Positions 16,553 to 24,963 of a DNA stretch of 37,090 bases are shown here, one piece after another. Source of the DNA: JBFIHF01 sp964411125 (GTDB lineage Bacteria > Myxococcota_A > Bradymonadia > Bradymonadales > Bradymonadaceae); NCBI GenBank assembly GCA_964411125.1, contig CAYPJU010000066.1, positions 1 through 37,090 of the forward strand. Direction: 5' to 3'. The notes under the pieces were generated by a model that did no database searches, was not told the origin of the DNA, and saw nothing but the letters and a program-made list of their open reading frames with translations. The position numbers were made by a program, and so were the translations under genes. The first letter of the stretch is position 1; every line of letters begins with the position of its first letter.

Positions 16553-19500
16553 TCAACCCTCCACGGACCGCCGGCGGCGAAAGTAGGGCCCGAAACGCTT
16601 CTCGATGTAGGCCTCGGCGTGGTCCGGAGCGTCGAAGCGGTGCTGGGGCTCGAAGACCGGCCCCTGCTTGAAGCTGCACCACGAATACTCCTCGCGGTAC
16701 TGGTCGATCCAACGCTCGAGGCTATTCTTTCGCTTCGCATAGCGGTGCGAAAACACAGCCTCGACGGGGAGAAAATAAGCGGGCACCGACGCGAGCATAT
16801 CCTCGATGACCGCGGTCAGGTAACCCTTCGCCTGCTCGACGTCGAACGGGTCGAACTCGCGGACGTCGGCGGGGGCGGTGCCCGTGGCGGTGTTGACGAG
16901 CACTCTCCACGGGGTCGAGGCAAAGAGTCCGGCGGCCGACAGGACGACTTGATCGAGGAACCCGGAGAGGAAAAGTCGCTCACCACGACCGTCGGTCGAC
17001 ACGGTCCCCAGAGTACGCAGCAACACGGAGGTGTGCGTGTCGATCGACAGGACCTCCGTCTTCCCGGTCAGCTCGACCGTTCTCTTCTCGCCCTCCACTC
17101 GGACTTCCAGCGTCAGGGGATCGCGGGTACGCAGCGTCGCGGCGTGTTCGGTCTCGCGACCGAAATTGACCACGGTCGGTGAGCCGAGCTTCGCGGCCCG
17201 CCAGTTGCGGAGCCACGACGTGAGGACGGCGACGTGTTTGTCGCGGTCGGCCGTACCGAAAGGGCCCGCGGGGACGTCGCCCCGCAAAACCGCCAGGTGC
17301 GCGAGCTGTTCGTACTGCCGTTCGAGGTCTCCTCGCGTCGGCTCCCCCCCGAACTCGACGAGCGTCCGCAGAAACGCGTCTCGCATGAGCCGGGCCCGCT
17401 CGCGGCTCCCCGTCTCGAACACCTCGTCCTCCACCGCGAAGGGGTCGGCGAAATCGTCGTGGGCCCCCAGGTGGAAGCTCGTCGCCCCCTGGATCGGAGA
17501 TTCCAGGAACTTGCGAATCTGCGGGATGCGGACCCGGATCGCCTCGGTCCCGGAGCTCGTCGCCGGCGCCTCGATGTGTGACACGCCGAGCAGCTCGGTG
17601 AACCGGCGTCGGTCGCCCGGCTCGAGATCGCGCAGCGCTCGTTCGAGGGTCGGGTAGGGGATCGCGTGTTCGCGGCAGTACTCTTCGAGCTTGTGGCGCG
17701 CCATCGAGACGGTCGCCTCCCGAACAGCCTCGGCTTGAAAAGTCTTGCCAACCTCGGTCCAACGACGAAGCGGGAACTCACGCCGCGCCTTTTCCAGCGC
17801 CTCCGGTGTCATGTAGTGGCGCTCGAGCATGAAACGCAGGAGGCGAACCACCGACGACGGCTCGAGCGTCTCGCCGGTCTGTCCGTCGCGGGCCACGTGC
17901 GAAAGGTAGAGCCGCTCGCGCGTGGAGATCAGAGTCTCGAGAAACATGTACTCGTCTTGCGATCGGGCGCTGATGACCTCACCCCGACCACTCTCCACCT
18001 CGGGCGCCCACCGCAGGTCGAGCGGGCTCCGTACTTCGTTACGCGGGAAGTTTCGCTCCCCCAACCCCGTGATGAAGACCACCTTGAAGGGGATCGGGCG
18101 CATCGGGAGGAAGGACGACACGACGACCCCCTCGCTCAGGTACTGGCCGCGGCTGATCTCGAGGCCAGCGAGCTCTTTGGCGACGAACTCGTAGGCGATC
18201 CGGAACGGCACGGGTGCCTGACTCAGAGCGCGTCGTTCGCGTCGGGACAAGAACTCCGTCACCCGGACGCGGTCGTATTCGTCGTCGTCGGACACCGGCT
18301 CGAGGTAGCGATGAAGAAGGGCCCCGATGCGCGAGAACCATTCCGCCAGCGGGAGTTCGATCTTCTGCATCCGCCGCGCGTCCCGGATCAAACCACGGGC
18401 GAGCCCCACGAACTGCGCCGCGCTCTCGATCTCGGCGGGCGCGAGCTCGCGCGGCAGGTACTCCTGGCCGTCGAGCGTCGCGAGCCGCTCGTCCCCCGCC
18501 ATGAACGAGCCGAGGACGAGCCGCTTGAGCCCTTGATCCCAGTGATAGAGGTTGCGGTCGATGTAGGTCCCTTCGTGGTCGCTCTCGTCGGCCCCGTGAA
18601 GGATGTTGAGCTCGCGGCACCATCGCACCCACGTGTCGGGATCGGCGCCCCGGTAGCGCGACACGACGTTGTCGTGCGTCATCAGGCGCAAGAGCTCGCG
18701 CCTCGTGAACCGACCGAAGGGGAGCCCGAGCAGCAGCTCGACCGCCTCCAGATACGGGCGGTGCGAAGACGCCGTCACGTCGATGATGTTGTGGGGAATG
18801 CTCCCCGTCGATTCGAACACCGACCGGATACGAGCCTGGTAGGCGTCGCGGTTCTTGTCGCTCACGATCACGGCGATGTCGTGAAACTCGAGCCTCCGCC
18901 CCTCCTCTTCGGCGCGTTCGCGCAATGCCCAGATCTCGTTCGCGACCGCCTCGATCTCGCGCTGGACGTTCGGGCTCTCGAGAAACTGAACCGACTCGTC
19001 GTCGTATTCGTGCGCCGGCATCGTGGTCACCGGTTGGCGCACCAGGATGTCGCGCTGCAGGCGGTGTAGGACCGTGTCCCCATCGGCGACCGGGTCGACG
19101 AAGCGCCCCGCGAAGCGGCACTCGGTCAGCATGTTGAGCGCGCGAATGTTGTCGCGACCAGGCTTCCCCCACGCCCGCAACGCCGGGGGCGAATCGTCTT
19201 CCAGATCCTCGTCGGGAAAGAGCACCGCCTGCTGCTTCTCTCGTTCGCCGAACTCGCGACCGTGCGCGACGTTCCAGCCGACGGGCACGTCTTCCCAGTA
19301 CTCCATGCACGGATTCAGCGTATAGACGAGGACGTGCGAGCGCTTCGAGAGCTGACCGAAGAGGTGGTAAAACGAGCGGGCGACGTACGAAAGGCCGAAG
19401 ACGTGTACTTGTCCGGGGAGTCGGAGCGATCGCGTCGGCAAGCTGAGCGCGTCGGGGAGCGGGACGATCCGCCGTCCCTTTCGAGCGGCAGCCGTGGTGA

Positions 19501-20053
19501 TCCGCCCCCCGCGCTCGAACAGGTCCAACCAGATGCGGCGCTGCCACACCTCGGTCGAAGCGTACGGCTCGTTCTCGAGGACCGCTTCTCGGGGCCAGTG
19601 CGCCAGAAACCGAGGCCGTGACAATGTGTATTCTTCGAACACCTGCGCCAGCTGACCCGCCAGTTGAAAGGTGCGTCGGCTCCGCGCGTCGGCGTCGGGG
19701 GCATGCCCCAGGTAGTCGACCACCGCCCGCAGCTCCGGGTGCGCGAGCGCCTCGCCGTCCCGCAAATACTCGATGATCAGGTCGTGCAGGTCGTTCTTGG
19801 CCAGAATCTGCACGCCGTCCTCGACCAGCGCTTCGCGGAAGAATTTGTAGAGATATTCGAACTTCCAGTTGGCGACGACGCCCGTGCGTTGGGCCACGCG
19901 AAACTTCAGGAAGGTCGCGATGTTGCGGTTCGGCACGATGACCGTGGTCGGTGAAAACGGATCGGTCGCTCCCGCCTCGCGCATCGCGCGGACGTTCTCG
20001 ACGAGCACCTCGACGAGCTCTTCGAGATAGTTGGAGTACCAGAGGTGGATCAT
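16553..20053 (-). CDS. recC: exodeoxyribonuclease V subunit gamma (RecC)
   Basis: The 1166-residue protein (E. coli RecC is 1122) starts at ATG 20053 behind GGGAG. It opens like RecC (IHLWYSNYLEELVEVLVENV, then TTVIVPNRNIATFLKFRVAQ and GVVANWKFEYLYKF). The middle has RecC signatures (QVHVFGLSYVARSFYHLFGQL, LESPNVQREIEAVANEIWAL, VVFITGLGERNFPRNEVRSPLDL). In RecBCD this subunit recognises Chi and splits the strands but has lost helicase and nuclease catalysis. The partners recB and recD usually lie beside it. Here recC is followed at once by a convergent cytochrome gene, so they must be elsewhere if present. Confidence 0.92.
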   Translation of the reverse strand: MIHLWYSNYLEELVEVLVENVRAMREAGATDPFSPTTVIVPNRNIATFLKFRVAQRTGVVANWKFEYLYKFFREALVEDGVQILAKNDLHDLIIEYLRDGEALAHPELRAVVDYLGHAPDADARSRRTFQLAGQLAQVFEEYTLSRPRFLAHWPREAVLENEPYASTEVWQRRIWLDLFERGGRITTAAARKGRRIVPLPDALSLPTRSLRLPGQVHVFGLSYVARSFYHLFGQLSKRSHVLVYTLNPCMEYWEDVPVGWNVAHGREFGEREKQQAVLFPDEDLEDDSPPALRAWGKPGRDNIRALNMLTECRFAGRFVDPVADGDTVLHRLQRDILVRQPVTTMPAHEYDDESVQFLESPNVQREIEAVANEIWALRERAEEEGRRLEFHDIAVIVSDKNRDAYQARIRSVFESTGSIPHNIIDVTASSHRPYLEAVELLLGLPFGRFTRRELLRLMTHDNVVSRYRGADPDTWVRWCRELNILHGADESDHEGTYIDRNLYHWDQGLKRLVLGSFMAGDERLATLDGQEYLPRELAPAEIESAAQFVGLARGLIRDARRMQKIELPLAEWFSRIGALLHRYLEPVSDDDEYDRVRVTEFLSRRERRALSQAPVPFRIAYEFVAKELAGLEISRGQYLSEGVVVSSFLPMRPIPFKVVFITGLGERNFPRNEVRSPLDLRWAPEVESGRGEVISARSQDEYMFLETLISTRERLYLSHVARDGQTGETLEPSSVVRLLRFMLERHYMTPEALEKARREFPLRRWTEVGKTFQAEAVREATVSMARHKLEEYCREHAIPYPTLERALRDLEPGDRRRFTELLGVSHIEAPATSSGTEAIRVRIPQIRKFLESPIQGATSFHLGAHDDFADPFAVEDEVFETGSRERARLMRDAFLRTLVEFGGEPTRGDLERQYEQLAHLAVLRGDVPAGPFGTADRDKHVAVLTSWLRNWRAAKLGSPTVVNFGRETEHAATLRTRDPLTLEVRVEGEKRTVELTGKTEVLSIDTHTSVLLRTLGTVSTDGRGERLFLSGFLDQVVLSAAGLFASTPWRVLVNTATGTAPADVREFDPFDVEQAKGYLTAVIEDMLASVPAYFLPVEAVFSHRYAKRKNSLERWIDQYREEYSWCSFKQGPVFEPQHRFDAPDHAEAYIEKRFGPYFRRRRSVEG

Positions 20054-20179
20054 CGAATCGCTCCCACCCGGTCATTCTGGGCGGCACCCCGACCGCAGGC
20101 AAGCACCGAACGAAGCGGGCACTCCCCTCGCCGTCGGTGTCGTGTGGTCGGCTACCGAATCTTGGGATACATTCGGCAC

Positions 20180-21574
20180 ATGAGTGAAATCACGCGCACC
20201 ATCTTTCTCGACGGCGGGGACGAGAAGCTCGAGCTCCGCAAATATTCGCTGAAGGTCGTCGACGGCCCGAACGAGGGGCTCGAGGGGACGTTCGAGGGTC
20301 GGTCGCTCGGCATCGGGACGTCCCCCGAGAACGACTTCGTCCTCGACGATCCGCTCGTGAGCAGGTTCCACGCCCGGATCGAGGTGTCCGAACGCGGCTA
20401 CTGCCTCGTCGACGAGGACTCCAAGAATGGCACCTTCGTCAACGGGCTTCGAGCCCAGAAGGTCTTCCTCGCCGACAAGACCAACATCCTCGTCGGCGCG
20501 ACGACGATCGAGTTCAAGACGTCCACCGAAGAGGTCGAGGTCCGGTTCTCCGGACGCGAGCGATTCGGGAACATGCTCGGGCGAAGCCTCGCCATGCGCG
20601 AGATTTTCGCGATTCTGGAACGTGTCTCCCCGACCGACGCGACCGTCCTCATCGAAGGAGAATCGGGCACGGGCAAGGAGCTCGTCGCCGAAGCGATCCA
20701 CATGAACAGCTCGCGAAAGAGCGGGCCATTCGTCGTCGTCGACTGCTCCGCCATCGCCCGCGACCTCATCGAGTCCGAGCTCTTCGGGCACGTGAAGGGA
20801 GCGTTCACCGGAGCGACCGGCGTCCGCAAAGGGGCGTTCGCAGCAGCCCACGGCGGCACCCTCTTTCTCGACGAGCTCGGCGAGCTCCCGCTCGACCTTC
20901 AGCCCAAGCTGCTCCGCGCGCTGGAAAAGCGCGAGGTCAAGCCAGTCGGCTCCAACGATACCGTGAAGACCGACGTCCGGATCGTCGCGGCCACGAACCG
21001 CAATCTGCACGGCGAGGTGAAGGAAGGGAACTTCCGCGAGGACCTCTACTACCGGTTCGCCGTGATTCGAGTTCAGCTTCCGCCGCTTCGAGATCGCCGC
21101 GAAGACATCCCCCTGCTGGTGGAGCACTTCCTCGAGAGCGCCACCGAGATGGCCGGTCGCGAGGAGATCGACATCTCCTACCGCACCATGGAGAAGCTCA
21201 AGCGTCACAAATGGCCCGGCAACGTCCGCGAGCTGAAGAATTTCGTCGAACGGGCCGTGTTGCTGACCCAGGGGAACGAGATCGAAACGAAGTTCCTGGG
21301 CTCGACGTCGCTTCAGCAATCGAGCGCGGACCCCGAAGAGGGCGCGCGCCCCATGGCCGAGGCCGCGATCGACGAGGGGATGCCCTTCAAGGACGCCAAG
21401 AACCGGCTCATCGAGGAGTTCGAGGTCGCCTACTGGAGCCGTCTCATCGAACGGACCAGCGGAAACGTGTCGAAAGCGGCGCGTCAGGCTGGCGTGCACC
21501 GGAAGAGCGTCGAATACATTCTGAAAAAGCTCGACCTGACGCGGGCGGACATCATCGAGAACGCCGATGACTGA
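20180..21574 (+). CDS. FHA-domain sigma-54-dependent transcription activator
   Basis: The protein is 464 residues from ATG 20180. Residues 22-113 are an FHA phosphothreonine-binding domain (GTSPENDFVL, SRFHARI, DEDSKNGTFVNG). Residues 130-375 are the AAA+ sigma-54 interaction domain, with Walker A GESGTGKE at 160, GAFTGA at 207-212 (sigma-54 contact) and Walker B GGTLFLDE at 225. Residues 427-452 are a Fis-type helix-turn-helix (VSKAARQAGVHRKSVEYIL). FHA in place of a response-receiver domain is common in myxobacteria and ties activation to Ser/Thr kinases; two kinase-fold proteins are encoded at 27.7 and 35.4 kb. It heads an overlapping operon and is divergent from recC. The ribosome site is weak. 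Confidence 0.93.
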   Translation: MSEITRTIFLDGGDEKLELRKYSLKVVDGPNEGLEGTFEGRSLGIGTSPENDFVLDDPLVSRFHARIEVSERGYCLVDEDSKNGTFVNGLRAQKVFLADKTNILVGATTIEFKTSTEEVEVRFSGRERFGNMLGRSLAMREIFAILERVSPTDATVLIEGESGTGKELVAEAIHMNSSRKSGPFVVVDCSAIARDLIESELFGHVKGAFTGATGVRKGAFAAAHGGTLFLDELGELPLDLQPKLLRALEKREVKPVGSNDTVKTDVRIVAATNRNLHGEVKEGNFREDLYYRFAVIRVQLPPLRDRREDIPLLVEHFLESATEMAGREEIDISYRTMEKLKRHKWPGNVRELKNFVERAVLLTQGNEIETKFLGSTSLQQSSADPEEGARPMAEAAIDEGMPFKDAKNRLIEEFEVAYWSRLIERTSGNVSKAARQAGVHRKSVEYILKKLDLTRADIIENADD

Positions 21575-22286
21575 CCCGGCGCCCGAAGGCTCGGCACTCA
21601 TCTGCATGCCGACCTACAACGAGAAGGACAACATCCGGAACATCACGTCCGCCATCCACGACGTGGTCCCCGACGTGCACATCCTGGTGATCGACGACGG
21701 CTCGCCGGACGGCACCGGCGCCATCGCCGACGAGCTGAGCGCGCGCGACCAGCGGATCCACGTGCTGCATCGGACCGAGAAGGCAGGGCTCGGCCCCGCC
21801 TACATCGCCGGATTCGGCTGGGCCCTCGACCGCGGATACGATTTCGTCCTCGAGATGGACGCCGACTTCTCGCACCAGCCGAAGTACCTCCCCGACATGC
21901 TCGCCACGCTGAAGACCCACGACGTCGTCATCGGTTCGCGCTACGTCACGGGCGGCGGGACCGAGAACTGGGGCCTCATCCGACGGCTCATCTCCCGCGG
22001 CGGCGGACTCTACGCGCGGACGATCCTCGGGGTCGGGATCCAGGACCTCACCGCCGGGTTCATCGGCTGGCGCAGGAAGGTGCTCGAGACGCTCGACCTC
22101 GGTAACATCGAGGCGTCGGGCTACGTCTTCCAGATCGAGATGAAGTATCGCGCTCATCAAGCGGGATTCCGCATCAAGGAGATCCCGATCACCTTCCCCG
22201 ACCGCGAGGTCGGCGAGTCCAAGATGTCGACGAGCATCGCGCTCGAGGCGGTGACGCGGGTATGGAAGATCAAGCTGAAGAAATAG
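21567..22286 (+). CDS. polyprenol monophosphomannose synthase (Dpm1-type GT2)
   Basis: The 239-residue GT2 enzyme starts at ATG 21567, overlapping the activator stop by 8 bases. PTYNEKDNI, VIDDGSPDGT (43-50), EMDADFSHQP with the DxD at 98-100, GSRYVTGG, and FPDREVGESKMS near 215 are hallmarks of dolichol/polyprenol-phosphate-mannose synthases. There is no C-terminal membrane domain, so it is the short Dpm1-type. It would transfer mannose (or glucose) from a nucleotide sugar to polyprenyl phosphate on the inner face of the membrane, giving a donor for GT-C enzymes such as the one at 11369. Mannose versus glucose cannot be settled from sequence. Confidence 0.88.
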   Translation: MTDPAPEGSALICMPTYNEKDNIRNITSAIHDVVPDVHILVIDDGSPDGTGAIADELSARDQRIHVLHRTEKAGLGPAYIAGFGWALDRGYDFVLEMDADFSHQPKYLPDMLATLKTHDVVIGSRYVTGGGTENWGLIRRLISRGGGLYARTILGVGIQDLTAGFIGWRRKVLETLDLGNIEASGYVFQIEMKYRAHQAGFRIKEIPITFPDREVGESKMSTSIALEAVTRVWKIKLKK

Positions 22287-22291
22287 GCGCG

Positions 22292-22858
22292 ATGCAGGCG
22301 TTACGCTCCGCGGCCAACTCGGTCAACGAGCTCGCGTCGCGCTTGAAGACGGTCGTGCGCGAGCGCGAAGACGCCTCGGCGTGGTTCGCCCAGTGGGGGC
22401 CTGTCGTCGCCGCGTTGGGGCGGTTGGGACCGCGGGTCGCGGCGACGGTCTTCCGGTTGCGCCACGTCATCCGCGACGGAGATGGGGAGGTGCTCCCCAC
22501 CGAAGAGCGCGAGGCGATCGCGGACGAGCTGAAAGCGATCGCCCGAGATTTCCCCGACACCGTGGAAGTCTTCCTGGGACTCGGACACGTCGACGCCGTA
22601 ATCGACGCGATCGTCAGCGACGAAGCGGCAAACGCGACCGCACGAAGGATCGCGAGCATCCTCGGCGGGCTCGTCGAGAGGCTCGTTCAGCGCTTCATCG
22701 ACGTCGCCCTGGGGGAGTCCGAGCCGAGCGTCGGTCCCGAGGAGGTCGTCGCGATGATGAAACGCTTCGAAAGCTTCGCCGAATCCGTCACCGACCGCTG
22801 GATTCCCCGAGGCCTCGGTATGGTGTCGTCGGTCGTGATGGAGGACGAAAATGAGTGA
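22292..22858 (+). CDS. conserved-context protein of unknown function
   Basis: The protein is 188 residues from ATG 22292, which has AGG seven bases upstream. An ATG at 22262 overlaps the preceding gene by 25 bases and is the alternative. I recognise no family. It is probably largely helical, with leucine/valine-rich amphipathic helices (VVAALGRLGPRVAATVFRL; ILGGLVERLVQRFIDVAL) and an acidic C terminus (MEDENE). There is no signal peptide and no clear membrane span. Its stop overlaps the SDR start (ATGAGTGA). It is therefore locked into the operon with the mannose-phosphate synthase and the oxidoreductase. A membrane-associated or scaffolding role is possible but unproven. Confidence 0.75.
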   Translation: MQALRSAANSVNELASRLKTVVREREDASAWFAQWGPVVAALGRLGPRVAATVFRLRHVIRDGDGEVLPTEEREAIADELKAIARDFPDTVEVFLGLGHVDAVIDAIVSDEAANATARRIASILGGLVERLVQRFIDVALGESEPSVGPEEVVAMMKRFESFAESVTDRWIPRGLGMVSSVVMEDENE

Positions 22859-23681
22859 ACTCGCAGGAAAAGTATTCGCCGTGACAGGCGCGGGTTCCGG
22901 CATTGGGCGGGCCCTCGCGCTGGAGCTTCACCAACGCGGCGCGCGGGTCGCGATCAACGACTGGGACGCCGACGGACTCGACGAGACCGCGGCGCTCCTC
23001 GAGGCGCGCGGCGCACAGCCGCACGTCGCCGTCATCGACGTCGCCGACCGCGACATGGTCGAGGACTGGGCCGAGACGGTCGTCGCTCATTTCGGTGGGG
23101 TGAACGGGATCGTCAACAACGCCGGGGTCTCGCTGTCGGCGATGGTCGAGACGGTGGAGTACGACGACTTCGAATGGGTCATGAACATCGACTTCTGGGG
23201 CGTCGTATACGGCACGAAAGCGTTTCTCCCGCACTTGAAGAAATCCGGTGACGGGTGGATCGTCAACGTCTCGAGCGTCTTCGGTCTGATCGGCGTCCCG
23301 ACGCAGTCTGCCTACAACGCCGCGAAGTTCGCCGTGCGGGGCTTCACCGAGTCGCTGCGGACCGAGATGCTCGCCACGCGCGCTCCGGTCGCGGTCTGCT
23401 GCGTTCATCCCGGGGGAATCAAGACCAACATCGCGCGAAACTCTCGCGTCGAAGCCGGACAGTCGAAGGACCACTTGGTGGACGAGTTCGAAAACGAGCT
23501 CACGAGCACGACCGCCGATCGAGCGGCCCAGATCATCGCCGACGGGATGGAGCGCCGACGCCCGCGCATTCTGGTCGGGCTCGACGCCCATCTCATCGAG
23601 AAGGCGAACCGGGCCCTCCCCGTCAGCTACCAGAAGATCGTCGAACGCATGTTCAGCCGTCGCAACAAGAGAAGTCGATGA
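22851..23681 (+). CDS. short-chain dehydrogenase/reductase
   Basis: The 276-residue classical SDR starts at ATG 22851, overlapping the previous stop. It shows TGAGSGIG (12-19), NNAG (89-92), the catalytic Ser142, and Tyr155-x3-Lys159 (YNAAK). Asp37 at the end of strand 2 suggests NAD rather than NADP. PGGIKT follows, as in other SDRs. The C-terminal extension is basic (SRRNKRSR) and close to membrane-associated acyl/sterol-type SDRs, but the substrate cannot be called. The stop overlaps the next ATG (ATGA). Together with the NTF2-like gene it suggests a small-molecule or lipid modification step in this operon. Confidence 0.9.
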   Translation: MSELAGKVFAVTGAGSGIGRALALELHQRGARVAINDWDADGLDETAALLEARGAQPHVAVIDVADRDMVEDWAETVVAHFGGVNGIVNNAGVSLSAMVETVEYDDFEWVMNIDFWGVVYGTKAFLPHLKKSGDGWIVNVSSVFGLIGVPTQSAYNAAKFAVRGFTESLRTEMLATRAPVAVCCVHPGGIKTNIARNSRVEAGQSKDHLVDEFENELTSTTADRAAQIIADGMERRRPRILVGLDAHLIEKANRALPVSYQKIVERMFSRRNKRSR

Positions 23682-24148
23682 GCCATCCGAACGAAGACTT
23701 GATCGCGAACTTTTATCGAGCGTTCCAGGAGCGACAGACGGAGGTGATGGCGGCCGCATATTCGGACGACGCGACGTTTTCCGACCCCGTGTTCCCGTCG
23801 CTCGACGCCGACGGCGTCCGAGACATGTGGCGGATGCTCGGCGAGGCCGACGACCTGCGGATCGAAGCATCCGAGATCGAGGCTGATGACGACCGCGGGT
23901 CGGCACGGTGGGACGCCTGGTACACGTTCACCGCGACGGGAAAGAAGGTGCACAACATCATCCACGCCTCGTTCGAGTTCCGGGACGGAAAGATCGTCCG
24001 CCACGTCGACGAGTTCGGTTTCCATCGCTGGTCGAAGCAGGCGCTCGGCCTCCCCGGGCTTCTCCTTGGATGGACCCCCATGTTGCAGAAAAAGGTCCAG
24101 AGGATGGCGGGGGCGCGCCTCGCGAAGTGGAGAAGCCGGCGCGGCTGA
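23678..24148 (+). CDS. NTF2-like (SnoaL-type) protein
   Basis: The product is 156 residues from ATG 23678 (ATGA overlap with the SDR gene). The first 115 residues follow the NTF2-like cone fold: an N-terminal helix (NEDLIANFYRAFQERQ), AAAYSDDATFSDPVF, WDAWYTFTATGKKVHNIIHASFEFRDGKIVRHVDEF. The final 40 residues are an unusual hydrophobic/basic extension (LGLPGLLLGWTPMLQKKVQRM ending WRSRRG) that may touch the membrane. Such proteins are binding pockets, isomerases or cyclases; none can be assigned here. It is the last gene of the operon and meets a convergent lipoprotein gene three bases on without a terminator. Confidence 0.85.
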   Translation: MSHPNEDLIANFYRAFQERQTEVMAAAYSDDATFSDPVFPSLDADGVRDMWRMLGEADDLRIEASEIEADDDRGSARWDAWYTFTATGKKVHNIIHASFEFRDGKIVRHVDEFGFHRWSKQALGLPGLLLGWTPMLQKKVQRMAGARLAKWRSRRG

Positions 24149-24151
24149 GAG

Positions 24152-24691
24152 TCACTGCACGCTGAGGGAGACGTCCGTGCCGACCTGGAACGACGACGAT
24201 TCGCATGTCGGCTCGTCGATCCACGCGCCGTGGTAGACCCCTTCCTCCTCGCTCATCGATTCGAACCCGTCGTCTTCGAAGGTGTCGCCCCAGCAGTACT
24301 CGACCTCGACGCCCTTCATGCGACGACGCTCCCGGTAACATTCGCGCTGCTCGTCGAGTTCGTAGTAGGTCCCATCCCAATCCCGCTGGATCGACTCGCC
24401 CGGTGCGAGCTCGATCACGATGGCGAGTCGGGCGCCCGCGCAGGAGACTGGCTCGTTGAACAGTCGCCCGCACTGCGGCAGACACAGTCCGCCCGAGCTC
24501 GGCGAGACGAGCTCGCCGTCGGCGCGCAAGCGAAACCACTCGTAGTCCTGCACGTAGATCGTCTCGTCGGTGTCGTTCTGGAGCGTGAAGGTCGTCTCGC
24601 GGCTCTCTCCATCTCCTCCGCAAGCCGAAGCGAGGGAGACCGAGAGAAAGACGAGGGCGAGGGCGAGAGTGCTGGGTCGCAGGCGTTTCAT
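24152..24691 (-). CDS. Cys-containing lipoprotein, unknown function
   Basis: The product is 179 residues from ATG 24691 after AAGGAAG. The signal peptide ends ASAC (Cys24). The mature part starts with a beta-sandwich-like segment (TTFTLQNDTDETIYVQDYEWFRL), then CLPQCGRLF and SCAGARLAIVIELAPGESIQRDWDGTYYEL, and a charged Cys-containing tail. The pattern of a conserved 'N-x-T/S-D-x-T-I-Y-V' strand, a CxxxC and a 'PGES...WDGxYY' strand is common among myxobacterial lipoproteins, but I know no function. It probably sits in the outer membrane. It stands alone, back to back with the zinc-ribbon gene across a 272-bp gap. Confidence 0.75.
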   Translation of the reverse strand: MKRLRPSTLALALVFLSVSLASACGGDGESRETTFTLQNDTDETIYVQDYEWFRLRADGELVSPSSGGLCLPQCGRLFNEPVSCAGARLAIVIELAPGESIQRDWDGTYYELDEQRECYRERRRMKGVEVEYCWGDTFEDDGFESMSEEEGVYHGAWIDEPTCESSSFQVGTDVSLSVQ

Positions 24692-24908
24692 GGGTCTTCC
24701 TTGGTCCGAGGGTCGATGACGTGCACCACCATCGCAAGCCTCGTGCCGTCCGGAGCCTCAGAATTCCGAGAGAACCCGGGCCCGGCCAGAACGCGCAGAT
24801 CGTGTGAATCGCGGGTGTCCGTGCTCCTCGGGGTCAGATTTCTGTCGGGGCACCCTTACTCCATCGCACCGATTGGGCTGCCCGAAGACTGCTCCATTCG
24901 ACGAGATC

Positions 24909-24937
24909 TTGTCCCGATGGAGGCGAACGAGTAATCT
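24909..24937 (+). promoter_or_regulatory. sigma-70-like promoter for the zinc-ribbon/radical SAM unit
   Basis: TTGTCC at 24909-24914 and TAATCT at 24932-24937 are exactly 17 bases apart and end 26 bases before ATG 24964. Each box matches consensus at four positions. This is the best placed pair in the 24692-24963 gap. Confidence 0.5.
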
Positions 24938-24963
24938 GAGTTCATCACGAGATCGGAGCGAAG

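Noticed and set aside
18039..20102. 687-codon alternative minus-strand frame inside recC
   Set aside because: It is an out-of-frame reading of recC, very rich in Arg, Ala and Gly, with no family signature; the recC frame carries the full family pattern.
24692..24963. Possible small gene or structured RNA in the gap before the zinc-ribbon gene
   Set aside because: Apart from the promoter-like pair there is no ORF with a ribosome site and no tRNA-like fold; only short inverted words are seen.
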